Below, in pieces: positions 49,503 to 61,484 of a DNA stretch of 64,000 bases. The DNA is from Nymphaea colorata (Eukaryota > Streptophyta > Magnoliopsida > Nymphaeales > Nymphaeaceae), in contig NC_045139.1 of assembly GCF_008831285.2 (NCBI RefSeq), positions 7,596,204 through 7,660,203 of the forward strand, read 5' to 3'. Made by a program: the position numbers and the translations under genes. Each line of letters begins with the position of its first letter. The first letter of the stretch is position 1. The notes under the pieces are model-generated. The model made no database searches. It was not told the DNA's origin and worked only from the letters and a program-made list of their open reading frames with translations.

Positions 49503-52500
49503 TGTCCAACCCTGTTTATATGGGGGTAGCAATAGATTGCCTTGGTTCCTTTTGTTTTATGAATTATATGACGCTTGGTAAAATATATTTATTTATTTGT
49601 TTATTTTCGTTTCACAAAATAAGTGCACTTTCTCGGCTTACAAATATTATAATTTACTTGGAAGAGAAGCTCCAGGAATTCTGAGACTACTTTTAGTAAT
49701 CTAAGCTATGTTGTGACTGGAATACATTAATATCAGCATGTTGATCTGCTTCTGAACCCCATTTCATGATTCACAATGGGGCAATATAAGTTAGTCCAGG
49801 CTGGTTCATCTGTCCAAGTCAACTCCTTTATGTGTCTTTTGGTTAACATTGGTGGGTCCTAGCCAGTGTGCGGTGCTGTTGTTTTTGCTGAATTTAACGA
49901 GTGTAACTTCTCTTAAAGACTTGGCAGTTGATGCCTTCTTGACTGGAGCACTGATTTTATGTTCACTATCAATAAGTGGCCATTTGCAATGTTCTATTCT
50001 ATTAAATATTTCTCTATCATTGTATTTACTTATTTAATTTTTTTACTTTCAAGCAAGGGGATGATCTTTGATCTTACTAGACCTTCCTGTTCAATAGCAT
50101 ATCATGAGCATCCAGCCTTTTTTAAATTATGTTGATGATCTAAAGTAAAAAAACTTTACACGACTATGAGCCATGCCAAGAAGATGGTATTACATCTCTT
50201 ATGGCTTCTCATTTATGATAGTGGTTTTGTGAGAGTTTTTTGGCAATACTGTGAAATGATAATTGAGACCCTATCCAAGGTTGGGATGCTGGTTGCTTAA
50301 GCTTTGCAACTGTAGAGTGGTTAAAGGAGTTTTTGAAAAAATGATGTTCATTAAGGTTCGACTATTCTATAGTTAAAGCTTGAAAAACTTGTAATTGCAT
50401 TCACCTTTATGGTGTTCATATTCCACTCCTCTATTGTGATTGAAATTTTTAAATTTTAAAATGGTTCTGGCTGTTTTAGATAATCTTTTTATCTATAGAA
50501 TATTTTCTTATTCATCTATGCATGTTTACTGCATTTCTGTTTTCAGTTTTTCACAAACTGGCCTTTTAAGTACCTCATTTCTTTTGGCGTTTCTTTCGGC
50601 ATGCTCCTTACAATGCCTTACTGAGTGGCTTCATTTCTGTCAATCTGGATGATTGCATGTCCAACCCTGTTTAGATTTGCTCTCTGGATGTCTGAGAGTC
50701 TTTTCAGGGCTTCCTCTCTATCTTGCATCTTACTAGATGTGGGTTTGTGCTGACCGCAGTAATATGGGATGTGGAAATGTCAGAGATTGTACATCTTTCC
50801 TCCAATTATATGTACTGTTCTGTCTCTTCCGAGACATCCGACAAATTGTATGTAATGTTCCAATTGCCATGTAGTGTTCTTTGACACTTGGTGTGTAGGG
50901 TCAGGCACCATGATGTTTGTGATCCCTCCTCCCAACAAAGATGGGTGTCTGGGTTGCCTTGTAATTGGATTCAGGGTTACCATTGGGTTATATATGTACG
51001 TGACTGATCATTTGCCCTCCTAATATATATATAGCACGCTATCTGGGTGGGATTTGTACTCTTTTCCTGTCTTTGTTGTTAAGGTGGTTTGGGATCTTGT
51101 AAGTTCGGGAAGGAAGATATCATGCACTGTCTGGATAGCTGGTATTACCACTAATCTGGAGATACAGTGATCGGTTATGTACTTTGAGCCACTGTTGGAA
51201 ATCAATTGTACATGCTTATGGATTCTTTTATACTAAGGCTGGAGCCTACTTTGCTTTGTACTTGGATTCTGAACGTAGATGCTATTATGTTCTTGATTTT
51301 GTATAGCTTTAAAATACCTGCTCATTTGTATTCCCCGTCCATGTAAGGTCAGAAACGAGGGACTGCTGTTGTAAATGGGAGTTTATGTAATGTGGTGCCC
51401 TGTAACTTTTGGGATAAGTTTGTAACTGGCTGTTGTTTACCTTTCTGTCAGCCTGTGCACTTTGTTTGTCTGCATTCCTCTGCGAAGATTCATGATTGCT
51501 TCATTTGTTTCTGGAATCTGGTGATGATATCCGTTCAGTGCCAAAGGCATGATCACTGTAGGGCCATGCTGGCAACTATTGGCTTCACAGTCACAATTCA
51601 ATGACATTCCTTGTTGTAGCTCATGAGTTCAATTGTTTTTTTCCTAGTGTCTGCATCATTTTTGTACTGCTTGTACAGGTAAAATTCTGTGATCGCCATG
51701 TCGTTGGCTTGGTTGGGTCTGTTGTAGTGATTAAGACTGCAAAATCTTCTTTCTTTTCTCTTTATTAGTAGTTGGCTGATTTTTACTATTTTGGGGATAA
51801 AGGATTCTTTACCATTGAACTATTTGGTGGGACATGCTCACTGACGTATTGGGAGTAGAAGTGACCAAACAAGGATATGTATCAATTTTTGTGATTCTTT
51901 GATTGCTTTGTGTGATATATGCATGTGAATCTGATTGCCTTGTTGGTGATGGAAATTTAGATGGCAGTTCGAAATGGTAATTCATTCAAGTGCATTTTTG
52001 CCTGCACATTTTCAATAGTGCACTAGAAGAGTGTAATTTGGTTGTGTTTGCTTTTATTTCTGAAATATCTTGGATGAAGATTGAAATATCTTGGATGAAG
52101 GTTGTTGAAATAAAGGTGCTTATTTTTTCCAAATCAGATTTAGTTAGATCATGATGCAGCGTAAGGGTGCGAAAAGAGCTGGGTTCTCTTGGGTCCAGAT
52201 ATGTGCAAATTTGGTCCAGATCTCGTCTGTTTAAGTTGGTGTGCCTATCTAGCCTAAGATGGTGTTTGAGAATAAGGTTGTTGTGTTCTTGAAACACATT
52301 CCAAACATGAACATCATTTTCTTGGTTTAGGAAATATGATGTGATTGTGTCCAGCATTTGATTGTTGTTTTAAGAACAACATTTAGAACATCCCCCTTTA
52401 TCAAACAAGAATTTGTGTTCCAGGATGACACTTTTTTTGCTTATCTAAATGCACGTAATGTCATCAATGTTTAATTGTGATTCACAAACCTATTTTGGCA

Positions 52501-55380
52501 TTTGATTTCCAAGGAAAATTCTGTTTTTTTTGCTACACTGGCCATGGTTGGCTGCTTATCTAATTATGTGCTTAGTAAATAAGTCTATGCTATGTTGTAA
52601 GTATTTATTCGCCATTCTATTTGTATAACTTCTCTCCTTTCATCTTTCGAAGATAATCTCCGGCCATTTACCTTTTTGTTGGCAAACTCAATCCTAGGTC
52701 TAAGTTGAAATGCTAGAGGTGGGGATGATTTTGTAATGGTTACAAGGTGTTGACCAATATGTCAATGGCTCTTGGTAGGAAGTTTAGAAAACCTTGGTTT
52801 AAACATCCTTGTTCTTCTTTTAGGCGTGCTTTCAGTTCTTTAATCGCTTTCATGCAAGAAAAATCTATCATGATCATTGGCAGCGGTGCTATGACGTTGA
52901 GGTCGTTTTTTTACTGACTTGGAAGGTTTGGGTCTATCTATCTGCCAACCTGAGTCTAAATTCTATAGGATTTGGTGTAGCAAATTGGATCTGATTTAGT
53001 ATAGTCATTTTTATTTAGGTTCAAGTTTCTACTTCATTTAAATTTGAACATAAACGCAGACCAGAGTACAGTCATTTTTATTTAGGTTCAAGTTTCTACT
53101 TCATTTAAATTTGAACATAAACGCAGACCTCAGACTGGCCGTCTTTTATTCGGTTGTTGCAGAAATCATGCCCTTGGACTCAAGTCTGAACGCAACGGGG
53201 CTAGATTTGGTCTGTTTTTACTGTTTGAGCGGGGCTTCTGTAGCCCTTTGTTAGGTTGTTGCCATTTCTACCACTGTCATTGCCTCCAGCGTGCATGGAC
53301 TCACTACAGCCGGTAAACAAGCTGAAGTGAACTGGTCATGGCTCCACCGTATACTGAGCTCATTATGAAACCTTTTGTTCAGACCATAGTATTGCTATGT
53401 GGTTTTTTATATGATAGTGTAATATAATGTTTGCATCTTTTGTACATAGAGCATACACTGACGACCTTATACACGACAATATATGTACTTGAGTTGGTTA
53501 GTATGATGCGTGGACGAGTTTGTCTCTCTTGAGATTTTTAATTTGTTTCTGGGATGCTTATAATTGAGCTTTCATAAGCTGATCCAAGTAGAACACTTAC
53601 GGATTGGTCCATTTCCTTGCTCCATCGTCTATTCTGAGTCCATTATCATTTATCTCTTCTCGTTGTCCCCATTACCATCGCCATTTCAATTGCCATTACT
53701 CAGCTGTGTACGTCTGTGCTTGTACAGTTGTTAAGTAGCTAACATTTAAAAATTCATTTTTAGAAGGACTAAAAGTCGTTGACAAAGCTACCATAAACCA
53801 TTGGCACGTATAAACCGTCTTGAATGCCAATAGTGACTTTTTTATATGTAGGAAAATTGGTATTAAATGGTCCGGGATAAAAACGGGACCTCTTAAATCA
53901 TTGTTAAATTACCATTTGCTTGAAAATGTTAAAGTAGAAATTTTTTTTAATAAGAGCTCAAGTTCTCGCCCCTTTTTACCTTTGCTTCTTGGGTGTAATG
54001 ATCCATAGGCTCTTGATCCACCAGCTTTTTAGTAGTTTGGGTTTTAACATTAAAAAGGATAAGAAGCAAGACAACCAGCTACTTAACAACTCTTCTTATA
54101 ATGCCTTAAAATATTTCTTTTAATCTTCAATACGAAAATAAATCTTTTGGGTGTTACATTTAGGTTTATTTTGGAGGGTTAAGATTGTTTCGAGATTTGA
54201 GTGCTCACAATTAGAATGTTTTTAGCAAATATTGAACTGCAATGGAACTCTCATGTGCATGGCTGTCCTACAAGCCATGCTAAGCCCTTTTGGAGTGAAG
54301 TATGATAATCGTGGATGAGAATAAATCTCCCTCATTGTGCATGAATTTCTATTAATTGAAAACTTACATATGGAAGATATGTGTAAAACCCAATTTTGAC
54401 AACATTTAGGAAGGGATGTAATAACCCGCCCCTTTTTCCCCATACCTGATTTGACCTTACCACCTAAACACACAAACCAAGTCCCAAAAGTTAGTTTAAA
54501 AAACACGTTTTCACCACATAACATTTTTTAAGATGTCATCCAAACCTAAATATATTTTTTGTTTTTTCAATTAGTTTAGGAATTGTTCAATGTATTGTGT
54601 TTCCTTGAATCATGTCCAAAATGACTTGCATTGCTCAATTATATGTCGTGAGGCTTATATGGGACATTCCTATTAGTAATTACACATTTTAAGCTTTTAC
54701 TATGAAAACATATAATTACCCAAAGCTTTTTAGCTTTCTCATGAACCAACAATCATCTGAACTAATTTTTTTTAGAATTATGATTGATCAGCCTACATTC
54801 ATCTTCCAAAAGTGTACATCGCCACCTAAAAATGTGTTGGTAAAATGTGAGTCTCATATAAGTGACCAAAACTGGACCCGAATCAACTAAAATCCAATCA
54901 CTAAAAGTAAGGTTATATAATAGACTTTATGGAGCTTTCGCTTTGGGGAGACTCCACGTATCTCTGCGCCTAATTGTAATAGATTGTAGCTATCTATATA
55001 CCTAAAATTCCTAATGAGAGAAGGTGAGCATGTAATATATATTTATATGATCTTTTATATGATATCATATCTCAAACAAGAACCGGCTCGTGTTCATACT
55101 CTATGTATCTGTATTATCTACAGTTTTATCCTTCTTTTGAAGTGGTCAATGTAGGAATTTAGGTCGTTTAACTGGTCTTCAAACAATTTTCAGACTAATG
55201 TCTCAAGTGCCAAGGGACAACCAATTGTATGTCAAAATTGTGAATGAAAAGAATACTTGGCAAAAACTTTTTGGGATGTTCCAAAGGCATCGATTTCTAT
55301 TAAAGGTGCTTAAGAAGACCATGGGAATCTGGAGTTTGGAATAATCAATCATATTCATATTTTGTTTAAATCATTTGTAC
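49503..55380. other. Spacer between the two duplicated segments
   Basis: About 5.9 kb with no recognisable gene and no copy of the flanking RRM segments. It contains a 60-bp direct repeat at 53003-53129, listed separately, and a short repeat of GAAATATCTTGGATGAAG at about 52065-52100. The remainder is AT-rich. A minus-strand frame of 123 codons at 51986-52357 has no family match. Confidence 0.5.
53003..53129. repeat. Perfect 60-bp direct repeat
   Basis: Copies at 53003-53062 and 53070-53129 read the same, beginning AGTCATTTTTATTTAGGTTC and ending AACGCAGACC, with a 7-base gap. The perfect identity points to a recent duplication. Confidence 0.93.
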
Positions 55381-56038
55381 AAATATAGATTTTCAAAATT
55401 TTATTGTGTGAAATATTGGAGATATGAAGGACATAAACTTAAGTTTTGTGTGTTTGTAATGTCGTTTACTCATTTGTCGTATATCATGTTTTTTTTTACA
55501 AAAGCCCAAAATGGTAAAGAATATCTTTCTCCCCTTGATATCCCAAAAACAAGATTTGGCTCCGAATTAGGTTCGGAGAACAAGGGGGGAGAGAGAGGTT
55601 TGGTTGCACTTGGGAGAAAAAAAACACATGAAATTGAAGAGCATGGCGTCGGAAGAAAACAAGGGACGGGGGAGAGGATAAGACTTTTCAAAGTTCGCTT
55701 TGAAACGTCGTTCAACTTCAAAGTCGTCTTCTTCTTCCACTTCCTTTCGCCGATCGATCGACCTGTAATAACGATTACGCAGACACGCACGAATCCCACC
55801 TCCGATCCGTCGTTCGATACCTCTCTCTTCCTTCAACGGTGTGTAAGAGGAAGCACGGTAAACAAGAAGAACACTAATCCTGAAGTTGGTAGAAGGGAAG
55901 ATGGTTTAGGAGAGGAGCGTCTATCATTCTCTAGCTCTCTTTCCCCTTCTCTCTCTCTCTCTCCCCCCCTTGGTCCTTCCCTCCCGCTCCCCTGCTCCTT
56001 TTTCTCTTACCTTTTCACCTGTTCTCCCGCAACCGACA

Positions 56039-58132
56039 ATGGACCCGATGTCGGAGGAGCAATTGGACTACGAGGACGAGGACGAGGCCTCCGCGGCGGC
56101 GGGCGCGCCCGGGGGAGGCCACAAGCTCCAGTATCCCGGTGGCGGCGCCATCTCAGCGCTGGCGGAGGAGGAGCTTCTCGGCGAGGATGATGACTACGAC
56201 GATCTATACAACGACGTCAACGTCGGCGAGGGTTTCATGAACTCCATTCAGCAGCACCATCCTCCCAACCCTAACCCTAATCCCTCCAACCTACATCCTA
56301 TCCCGAACGGCCTTCAACCCCCTCCTGCACCTCTCGCTGCACCATCATCATCTGCTGTCGGTAGCTCCGGATTTAGGCCGTCGGAACCGCCGGGAGTGGG
56401 AGTCAACATTCCAGGCGTTGGGTTTCAGGATGGGAAGAGCACGAATACCGGCGTCGGCGGCGTCGGTGGGTTTTCCTCCGGTAATAATGATTACGCTGCC
56501 CCGAAAGCTAGGGCGTCGGAAATTCCTCTTGATCCAGCGGCTGGGAATTTGGAGCATCGTGGATCCATTCTTCAGGGGAAGCCAGTAGGTGTTGGCGTCC
56601 CTGAGCAAGGGGGGAACATGGCTGGGGGACAGACATCTATGCCTGGAGGGGTCAACAGAGGTCCTGGCATCGTCGCGAGCCGGCCACCTCTGCAGCAGAT
56701 GCAGATGCAGCAGCCACAGCCGATGCAGATGCAGCCTCAGCCTCAGCCTCAGCCTCAGCATCGGCTCCAGATGCAGATGCAGCCGCAACAGCAAATGCAG
56801 CAGCCGGCGCCGGCGCCGCCTCAGCAGCAGCAGCAGCAGCAGATGCAGCCGATGGTGGAGAGCAATGGCAACACGATGCTGTTCGTCGGGGAATTGCACT
56901 GGTGGACGACGGACGCGGAGCTCGAGAGCGAGCTTTCTAAGTACGGGAAGGTTAAAGAGATCAAGTTCTTTGACGAGAGAGCTAGTGGCAAGTCCAAGGG
57001 ATACTGCCAGGTAGAATTTTACGACGCTGCAGCAGCTGCTTCTTGTATGGAAGGGATGAACGGTCACGTTTTCAATGGCCGTCCCTGCGTGGTCGTCTTC
57101 GCTACCCAGCAGAATCTGAGGCAGATGGGCGCTGCTTATCTCAACAAGACGCAGGCACAGGCTCAAGCTCAGCAGCAGGGAAGGCGAGGTGGTGCTAACA
57201 ACAACGATGGTAATAGGAATGGTGGGATGAATTATCAAGGAGGAATGGGTGATAACCGGAACTATGGCAGGATGGGTTCGGGAAGAGGTGGGCAGGGGAT
57301 GCAGAACAGAGGTCAAGGTGGGAACTATATGCAAAACAGGGTTAAAGGAAATATGGGTGGTGGTGGCGCCCCGGTAGGAAGTGGTGGTGCTGGTGCTGGG
57401 AAAGGTATGATGACTGGTGCTTTTGGTGGCCCTGCAGTAGGTGGCCCGCCGGGCGCCTTGATGCATCCGCAGGGGCTGATGGGACCTGGTTTTGATCCAA
57501 CATATGGTTCACATATGGGCCGGGGAGGCATCTATGGTGGTTTCCCTGCCCCTGCGTTTCCCGGGATGATGCCGACATTTCCAGCCGTCAACAATGCTGT
57601 CGCTCTTCCTGGTGTGGCGCCTCATGTCAACCCTGCATTCTTTGGTCGTGGAATGGCTGCTAATGGAATGGGGATGATGGGTACTCCTGGAATGGACGGG
57701 CATCCTGCTGGCATGTGGACTGATCCATCAATGGGAGGGTGGACACCTGAGGAACATGGAAGAACCAGAGAGTCTAGCTATGGCGATGATGGAGCTTCTG
57801 ATTATGCATACGGCGAGAGCCAGGACAGAGGTGGAAGATCAGGAAATACGTCAAGAGACAAGGAAAGAGGTGGTTCGGAGCGTGATTCTGATAGGAGACA
57901 CCGTGATGATAGAGAGGCAGATTGGGACCGTCATAGATACAAGGACGACAAAGAAGGGTATTCGGATCACCGAAACAGAGAACGAGATTGGGGCAACGAG
58001 GAAGATTGGGATAGAGGAAGGTCCTCCTCTTCAAGGTCTAGAAGCAAAACTAGGATGTCGCAAGAAGAAGAAAAACGGTCTCGATCTAGGGATGTAGACT
58101 ACGGGAAGAGGAGACGCCGGCCATCTGAATGA
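56039..58132 (+). CDS. RRM protein of the cleavage factor I 68 (CFI68/CPSF6-like) family, copy B
   Basis: An intronless gene encodes 697 residues, nearly collinear with copy A. It has the same acidic start (MDPMSEEQLDYEDEDE), a longer Ala/Gly insertion (ASAAAGAPGGGH), a Gln/Met/Pro-rich block and an RRM at residues 280-355 with LFVGEL and KSKGYCQVEF. The Gly-rich middle and the Arg-Asp/Arg-Ser-rich tail ending KRRRRPSE follow. It lacks the 38-residue duplication of copy A, so its tail is likely the ancestral form. The extra in-frame residues before this Met (from 55970) are not conserved in copy A and are treated as leader. An expected role in nuclear poly(A)-site choice with CFI25 follows from the family, not from this sequence alone. 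Nothing suggests that either copy is a pseudogene. Confidence 0.9.
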   Translation: MDPMSEEQLDYEDEDEASAAAGAPGGGHKLQYPGGGAISALAEEELLGEDDDYDDLYNDVNVGEGFMNSIQQHHPPNPNPNPSNLHPIPNGLQPPPAPLAAPSSSAVGSSGFRPSEPPGVGVNIPGVGFQDGKSTNTGVGGVGGFSSGNNDYAAPKARASEIPLDPAAGNLEHRGSILQGKPVGVGVPEQGGNMAGGQTSMPGGVNRGPGIVASRPPLQQMQMQQPQPMQMQPQPQPQPQHRLQMQMQPQQQMQQPAPAPPQQQQQQQMQPMVESNGNTMLFVGELHWWTTDAELESELSKYGKVKEIKFFDERASGKSKGYCQVEFYDAAAAASCMEGMNGHVFNGRPCVVVFATQQNLRQMGAAYLNKTQAQAQAQQQGRRGGANNNDGNRNGGMNYQGGMGDNRNYGRMGSGRGGQGMQNRGQGGNYMQNRVKGNMGGGGAPVGSGGAGAGKGMMTGAFGGPAVGGPPGALMHPQGLMGPGFDPTYGSHMGRGGIYGGFPAPAFPGMMPTFPAVNNAVALPGVAPHVNPAFFGRGMAANGMGMMGTPGMDGHPAGMWTDPSMGGWTPEEHGRTRESSYGDDGASDYAYGESQDRGGRSGNTSRDKERGGSERDSDRRHRDDREADWDRHRYKDDKEGYSDHRNRERDWGNEEDWDRGRSSSSRSRSKTRMSQEEEKRSRSRDVDYGKRRRRPSE

Positions 58133-59760
58133 AGAATTTCTCAGTTTTTGTCATATGACATGATAGCAGTATTTCCCTTAAATCCCATTTGCTCACTTCC
58201 CTTAGTTTTCCTTCTGATGTACTGCTGCCAGGGTGGTGGGAGTTACTTTCGAGGCTTCAATCTTCCTTGGTGGCAAGACGAACTTGCTCCTTCCTGCTGA
58301 CTTCTGGTGGCAACACAGTCGGCAGAATTGTTGCATCAGGGTTCAAACAGTAAGTTTCTCATGGTGTGGCAAGAGAGGGTGCATCTCTCTTTGCTAGTTA
58401 TTTCTTTTATCTTCATCCAAAACACTAAACGAACCCAACTGATGGACTTGTCTGATGGAGGTACTTGGTAGTTTCAAACAGTTAGTGTATTTGATTTACT
58501 AGTGTTGGCTTGGGCAGTAAGCTACTTGCTTTATCTACGGTGTGGTTCTGATTTTAAACTGGGGTTCCTGCGCCCGGTCCATGAACTGGAACTTAAGCAT
58601 ATGTAATCTGTGAACGATCCCGGAATTCTTCTTTCCCTATTTCCATGTTGTTAATGGTCATTGTATGTTCTAAGGCCTTTCTTGCCCTTCGCTTTTTGAA
58701 TACTGGCAAACAAAGGCATATAGTCCACTTGCGTGATTGCAAATCGGATTCAGTTTTGAATAATTAAGTTAGATTAAGTACGTTCTAATGTAGCATATTT
58801 GAAGAAAACACATGGTGGCTTTGTGCCACTTTTTTAAAGGAATGTGGAATTTAGCTCCTTATTGCTGCTTCTATTATTTGCTGCTCTTTGAACTCTCTAC
58901 TGAGTTGAGCTATGATTTCCAATATATTTTTATGCTGTTTCATAATTTCTTTGTCTGAGATGCGCATTGAGTCATTGCAGGTTCTTTTCCAAGCTGTATT
59001 ATTTTATTTGTAACTTTAGCCATTTGCTCGGTTGTGGGAGAGTATTCCCTTAGTGATGCAGCAACTTAGATTCAACTTGCCATGGATTTCCTTTTACCAT
59101 GTGCAAGGTCGTTAAACTTTGGTATATGATTAATGGTTTCATTTTGTGATATTACTTTGCTTTGCTTCTTAATAAAACAGTTTTAACTTTTTTCTTGCTT
59201 TATTCATTTCAACATATTTTACTTTTCACTCCACAAGTTAACCTACAAAAGAGCCAGTAAAACCAAATGAGAAACTTCCATTTATTTGGCAATTGAGGTG
59301 CTATCGACAAGTTCTTGAATGTAATAGGCTGTTAAGCTGTCTACATATGCTGCTTCTTCTTTTCCTATTATTGTTTCTGTGATTTGCTGGAGCTTGTAGG
59401 AGAACAAAAATGTCAGTGATGGAATGTTTTCCTTTTTTCCTTCTCATGTTTTATTGGGTTGGTTGCCTTCTACCTTCTTCCTGTTCAGGCCCTTCAGGGG
59501 ATATGTTTTGTTATGATATGTAGAAGGAAAAGGTTTTTTTGTGCACACTTTCCTGTCTTTTTTTTGAAAGACGGTTTACTGATTGATGGAAAGTGCATGG
59601 CAGTTACTTTTTGTTCTGCGCCTATTAATGAGTTGTTGTACTACATGTTAATTATTTGCATTTTTTGGGATAAGATTATCCAACCATAGTTGTCTCATGG
59701 ATGCTCTATTTAATCATTATATATGGATGCCTTGTGATTGTAATCATCAGGCTTTCTGAA
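58133..59760 (+). other. 3' region of RRM gene B
   Basis: Collinear with 47422-49060. The block GGTGGTGGGAGTTACTTTCG at about 58233 and the following 100-plus bases are the most conserved part. No separate gene is seen. Confidence 0.6.
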
Positions 59761-59770
59761 TTGTGGTTTA

Positions 59771-59790
59771 CACACACACACACACACACA
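59771..59790. repeat. (CA)n microsatellite
   Basis: Ten CA dinucleotides immediately before the TRIM-like repeat. It is absent from copy A of the segmental duplication. Confidence 0.9.
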
Positions 59791-59792
59791 TA

Positions 59793-60197
59793 TGTAACAG
59801 CCTATGAGTGAAGAGTTTAGTCCCGTATTGAAAATTATTAAAATCTTCAAGGGCTTATAAGGAGGTTGGTTTAGCAATTGGTCGTGTTAGTTTCTAGCCT
59901 TTCTGAGGATGAAATTGAATCTGCTAGGGGCCAGGTTGGGATCCGCCAAACCAGAAGCCTAGTTCAACATTCCGACCAAGGTCCTACATGCGCGGACACG
60001 TCTTAGGTGGGATAGATTGTAATGCCCGTATGAGGAATTTAGTCCCTTATATTTATCAAGGGCTTATAAGGAGGTTGGTTAAGTGGTTGTCTTGGTTTCT
60101 AGCCTTTTAGGGGTTAGAACCGAAGCTACTAAGTGGTGAGTGAGACCCGCTAGAGCAGAAGTCTGAGCCCGGTGTGGGAGTAGGCTGAGTTGTTACA
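59793..60197 (+). mobile_element. TRIM-like repeat, copy B
   Basis: Half 1 begins TGTAACAGCCTATG at 59793 and half 2 begins TGTAATGCCCGTATG at 60018, ending GAGTTGTTACA at 60197. Both have TG..CA-type edges and GAATTTAGTCCC / TTTAGTCCCG, GGCTTATAAGGAGGTTGGTT and TAGCCTTT. It matches the copy at 49067-49502 in position and order, so it was already in place before the segment duplicated. Confidence 0.55.
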
Positions 60198-60204
60198 TAT
60201 GAGT

Positions 60205-60371
60205 AAAACCAGTCTCAAAATGGGATGGGATTTTCAAGTCTCTTCCCATCCCTGGATTCACTTCTTGAGGTATAGAGGATGGCTGTGAGAAGGGAAAAAG
60301 AAAAACGAAAAGTAGACGAGAGAGTGGGCGAAAAAGGGGATTGAAAACCTAGTCCCAAATGAGACTGGTTG
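60205..60371. mobile_element. Small inverted-repeat MITE
   Basis: The left end reads AACCAGTCTCAAAATGGGA and the right end TCCCAAATGAGACTGGTT, inverted repeats of about 18 bp with a small mismatch, enclosing a non-coding core of about 130 bp. It abuts the TRIM-like repeat. No clear target-site duplication was resolved. Confidence 0.55.
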
Positions 60372-60649
60372 AACTCATTCTTATATATTTATATATTTGT
60401 GTATGGATGTATAATGTATACAATATCATAAACCCTCAAATTGTATGAATTATGATTGATTTATGTACATTTATATTTTGTGTGCATGTATGTATGTACA
60501 TACTTATGTTTGTATGCATGTGTGTATGTTTATATGTATATATACCGTTTAGTGCTCAAGCTCATTTGGGGTTTTAGCTGTTTAGTCAAGAGAACATTGA
60601 AAGAGGATGGTGTCGTCCAACTAGCTTCTTGGAATTAATTTTTTGAAAG

Positions 60650-61165
60650 GAAAAATGGGGGAGTGCCTTCAATTTGTAAATCTAATTTTTGCTAATTTTA
60701 CCTTCTCTGCCTTTAAAAACACGGATTCTGCCTGTTTTGTCATGTATTTATTTTTTGCCAGGCTATGAGAACAATTGAGTGCCGTCAATTTGTTGATCTA
60801 CATTCTAGCTAATTTTGCCTCTTATACCTGATTAGCTTCATATTTTTTCCTCCTAGAAACCTCTCACATCAACTTTGTTATGATTCTATATTGTACTAAA
60901 TGGTCTCTTCTTCTTTATGTTGAGGATCATATTGTTTATGATATCAGATCTTCATTCTTCTTTCCTTGCTTTGCTTATTTCTTCTTGCCAATTTTGCCTC
61001 TTATACCTTCATATTTTTCCTCCTCGAAATCTCTAGCATCAATGTTGTTATGATTCTTTATTGTACCAAATGGTGGTCTCTGCTGTATTATGTTGAGCAT
61101 CATATTGTCTATGAGATCAGATGTCCATTCTTCTTTTTATGGTCTGCTTCTTTTGTTACGTCCTC
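60650..61165. repeat. Tandem repeat, unit of about 180 bp
   Basis: GCTAATTTTGCCTCTTATACC at 60808 and GCCAATTTTGCCTCTTATACC at 60987 start two long similar units. Both continue with TTCATATTTTT-CCTCCT, TGTTATGATTC and ATGTTGAG-ATCATATTGT. A third, shorter and more degenerate copy precedes them from about 60664 (CAATTTGTAAATCTA..GCTAATTTTACC). There is no coding content. It could be the 3' part of the adjacent Gypsy element or an independent array. Confidence 0.75.
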
Positions 61166-61484
61166 TTATTTTTGAAGTTTTTTTTGTTCTTGGAGAGTTC
61201 ATAAGCCTCCTTTATTCTCCTAATTCTCCCTCGTATTTTGCATAATCTTCTTAATCTCATCTCTTTTTTTCCCGAGCTGGTGCTTCACTCATCAGGCTGT
61301 CAATCTTGAGCAGTTTGTACTGCCATTTGCCATTATCCTTGTGCATGACTTGTACCTGATGTTTCTTATTGTCTATCATTGTTGCAGAATTTCACTACCA
61401 AACAGACATTTTTGTTTTTCCTCAGGATTCTATGTTTACTTGTTTTTCATGATGTCACCTGCTCTGAGTCGTTCCTTGAATAAC

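Larger units (their letters stand above)
55381..60197 (+). repeat. Segmental duplication, copy B
   Basis: The second direct copy of the segment of about 4.8 kb that contains an RRM gene. Leader, coding region, 3' region and terminal TRIM-like repeat are all in the same order as in copy A. It differs by small indels, including a (CA)n tract at 59771-59790 that copy A lacks. Confidence 0.88.

Noticed and set aside
55375-56190. 271-codon plus-strand open frame upstream of and overlapping RRM gene B
   Set aside because: It runs through the leader and then the wrong frame of the RRM gene, and the equivalent region of copy A does not conserve it. It is a by-product of GC-rich leader sequence.
56348-57466. 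372-codon minus-strand frame antisense to RRM gene B (with a shorter counterpart at 45982-46641)
   Set aside because: It is an antisense shadow of a Gln/Gly-rich coding region, composed of His/Leu/Thr repeats that mirror the sense codons. No independent motif is visible.
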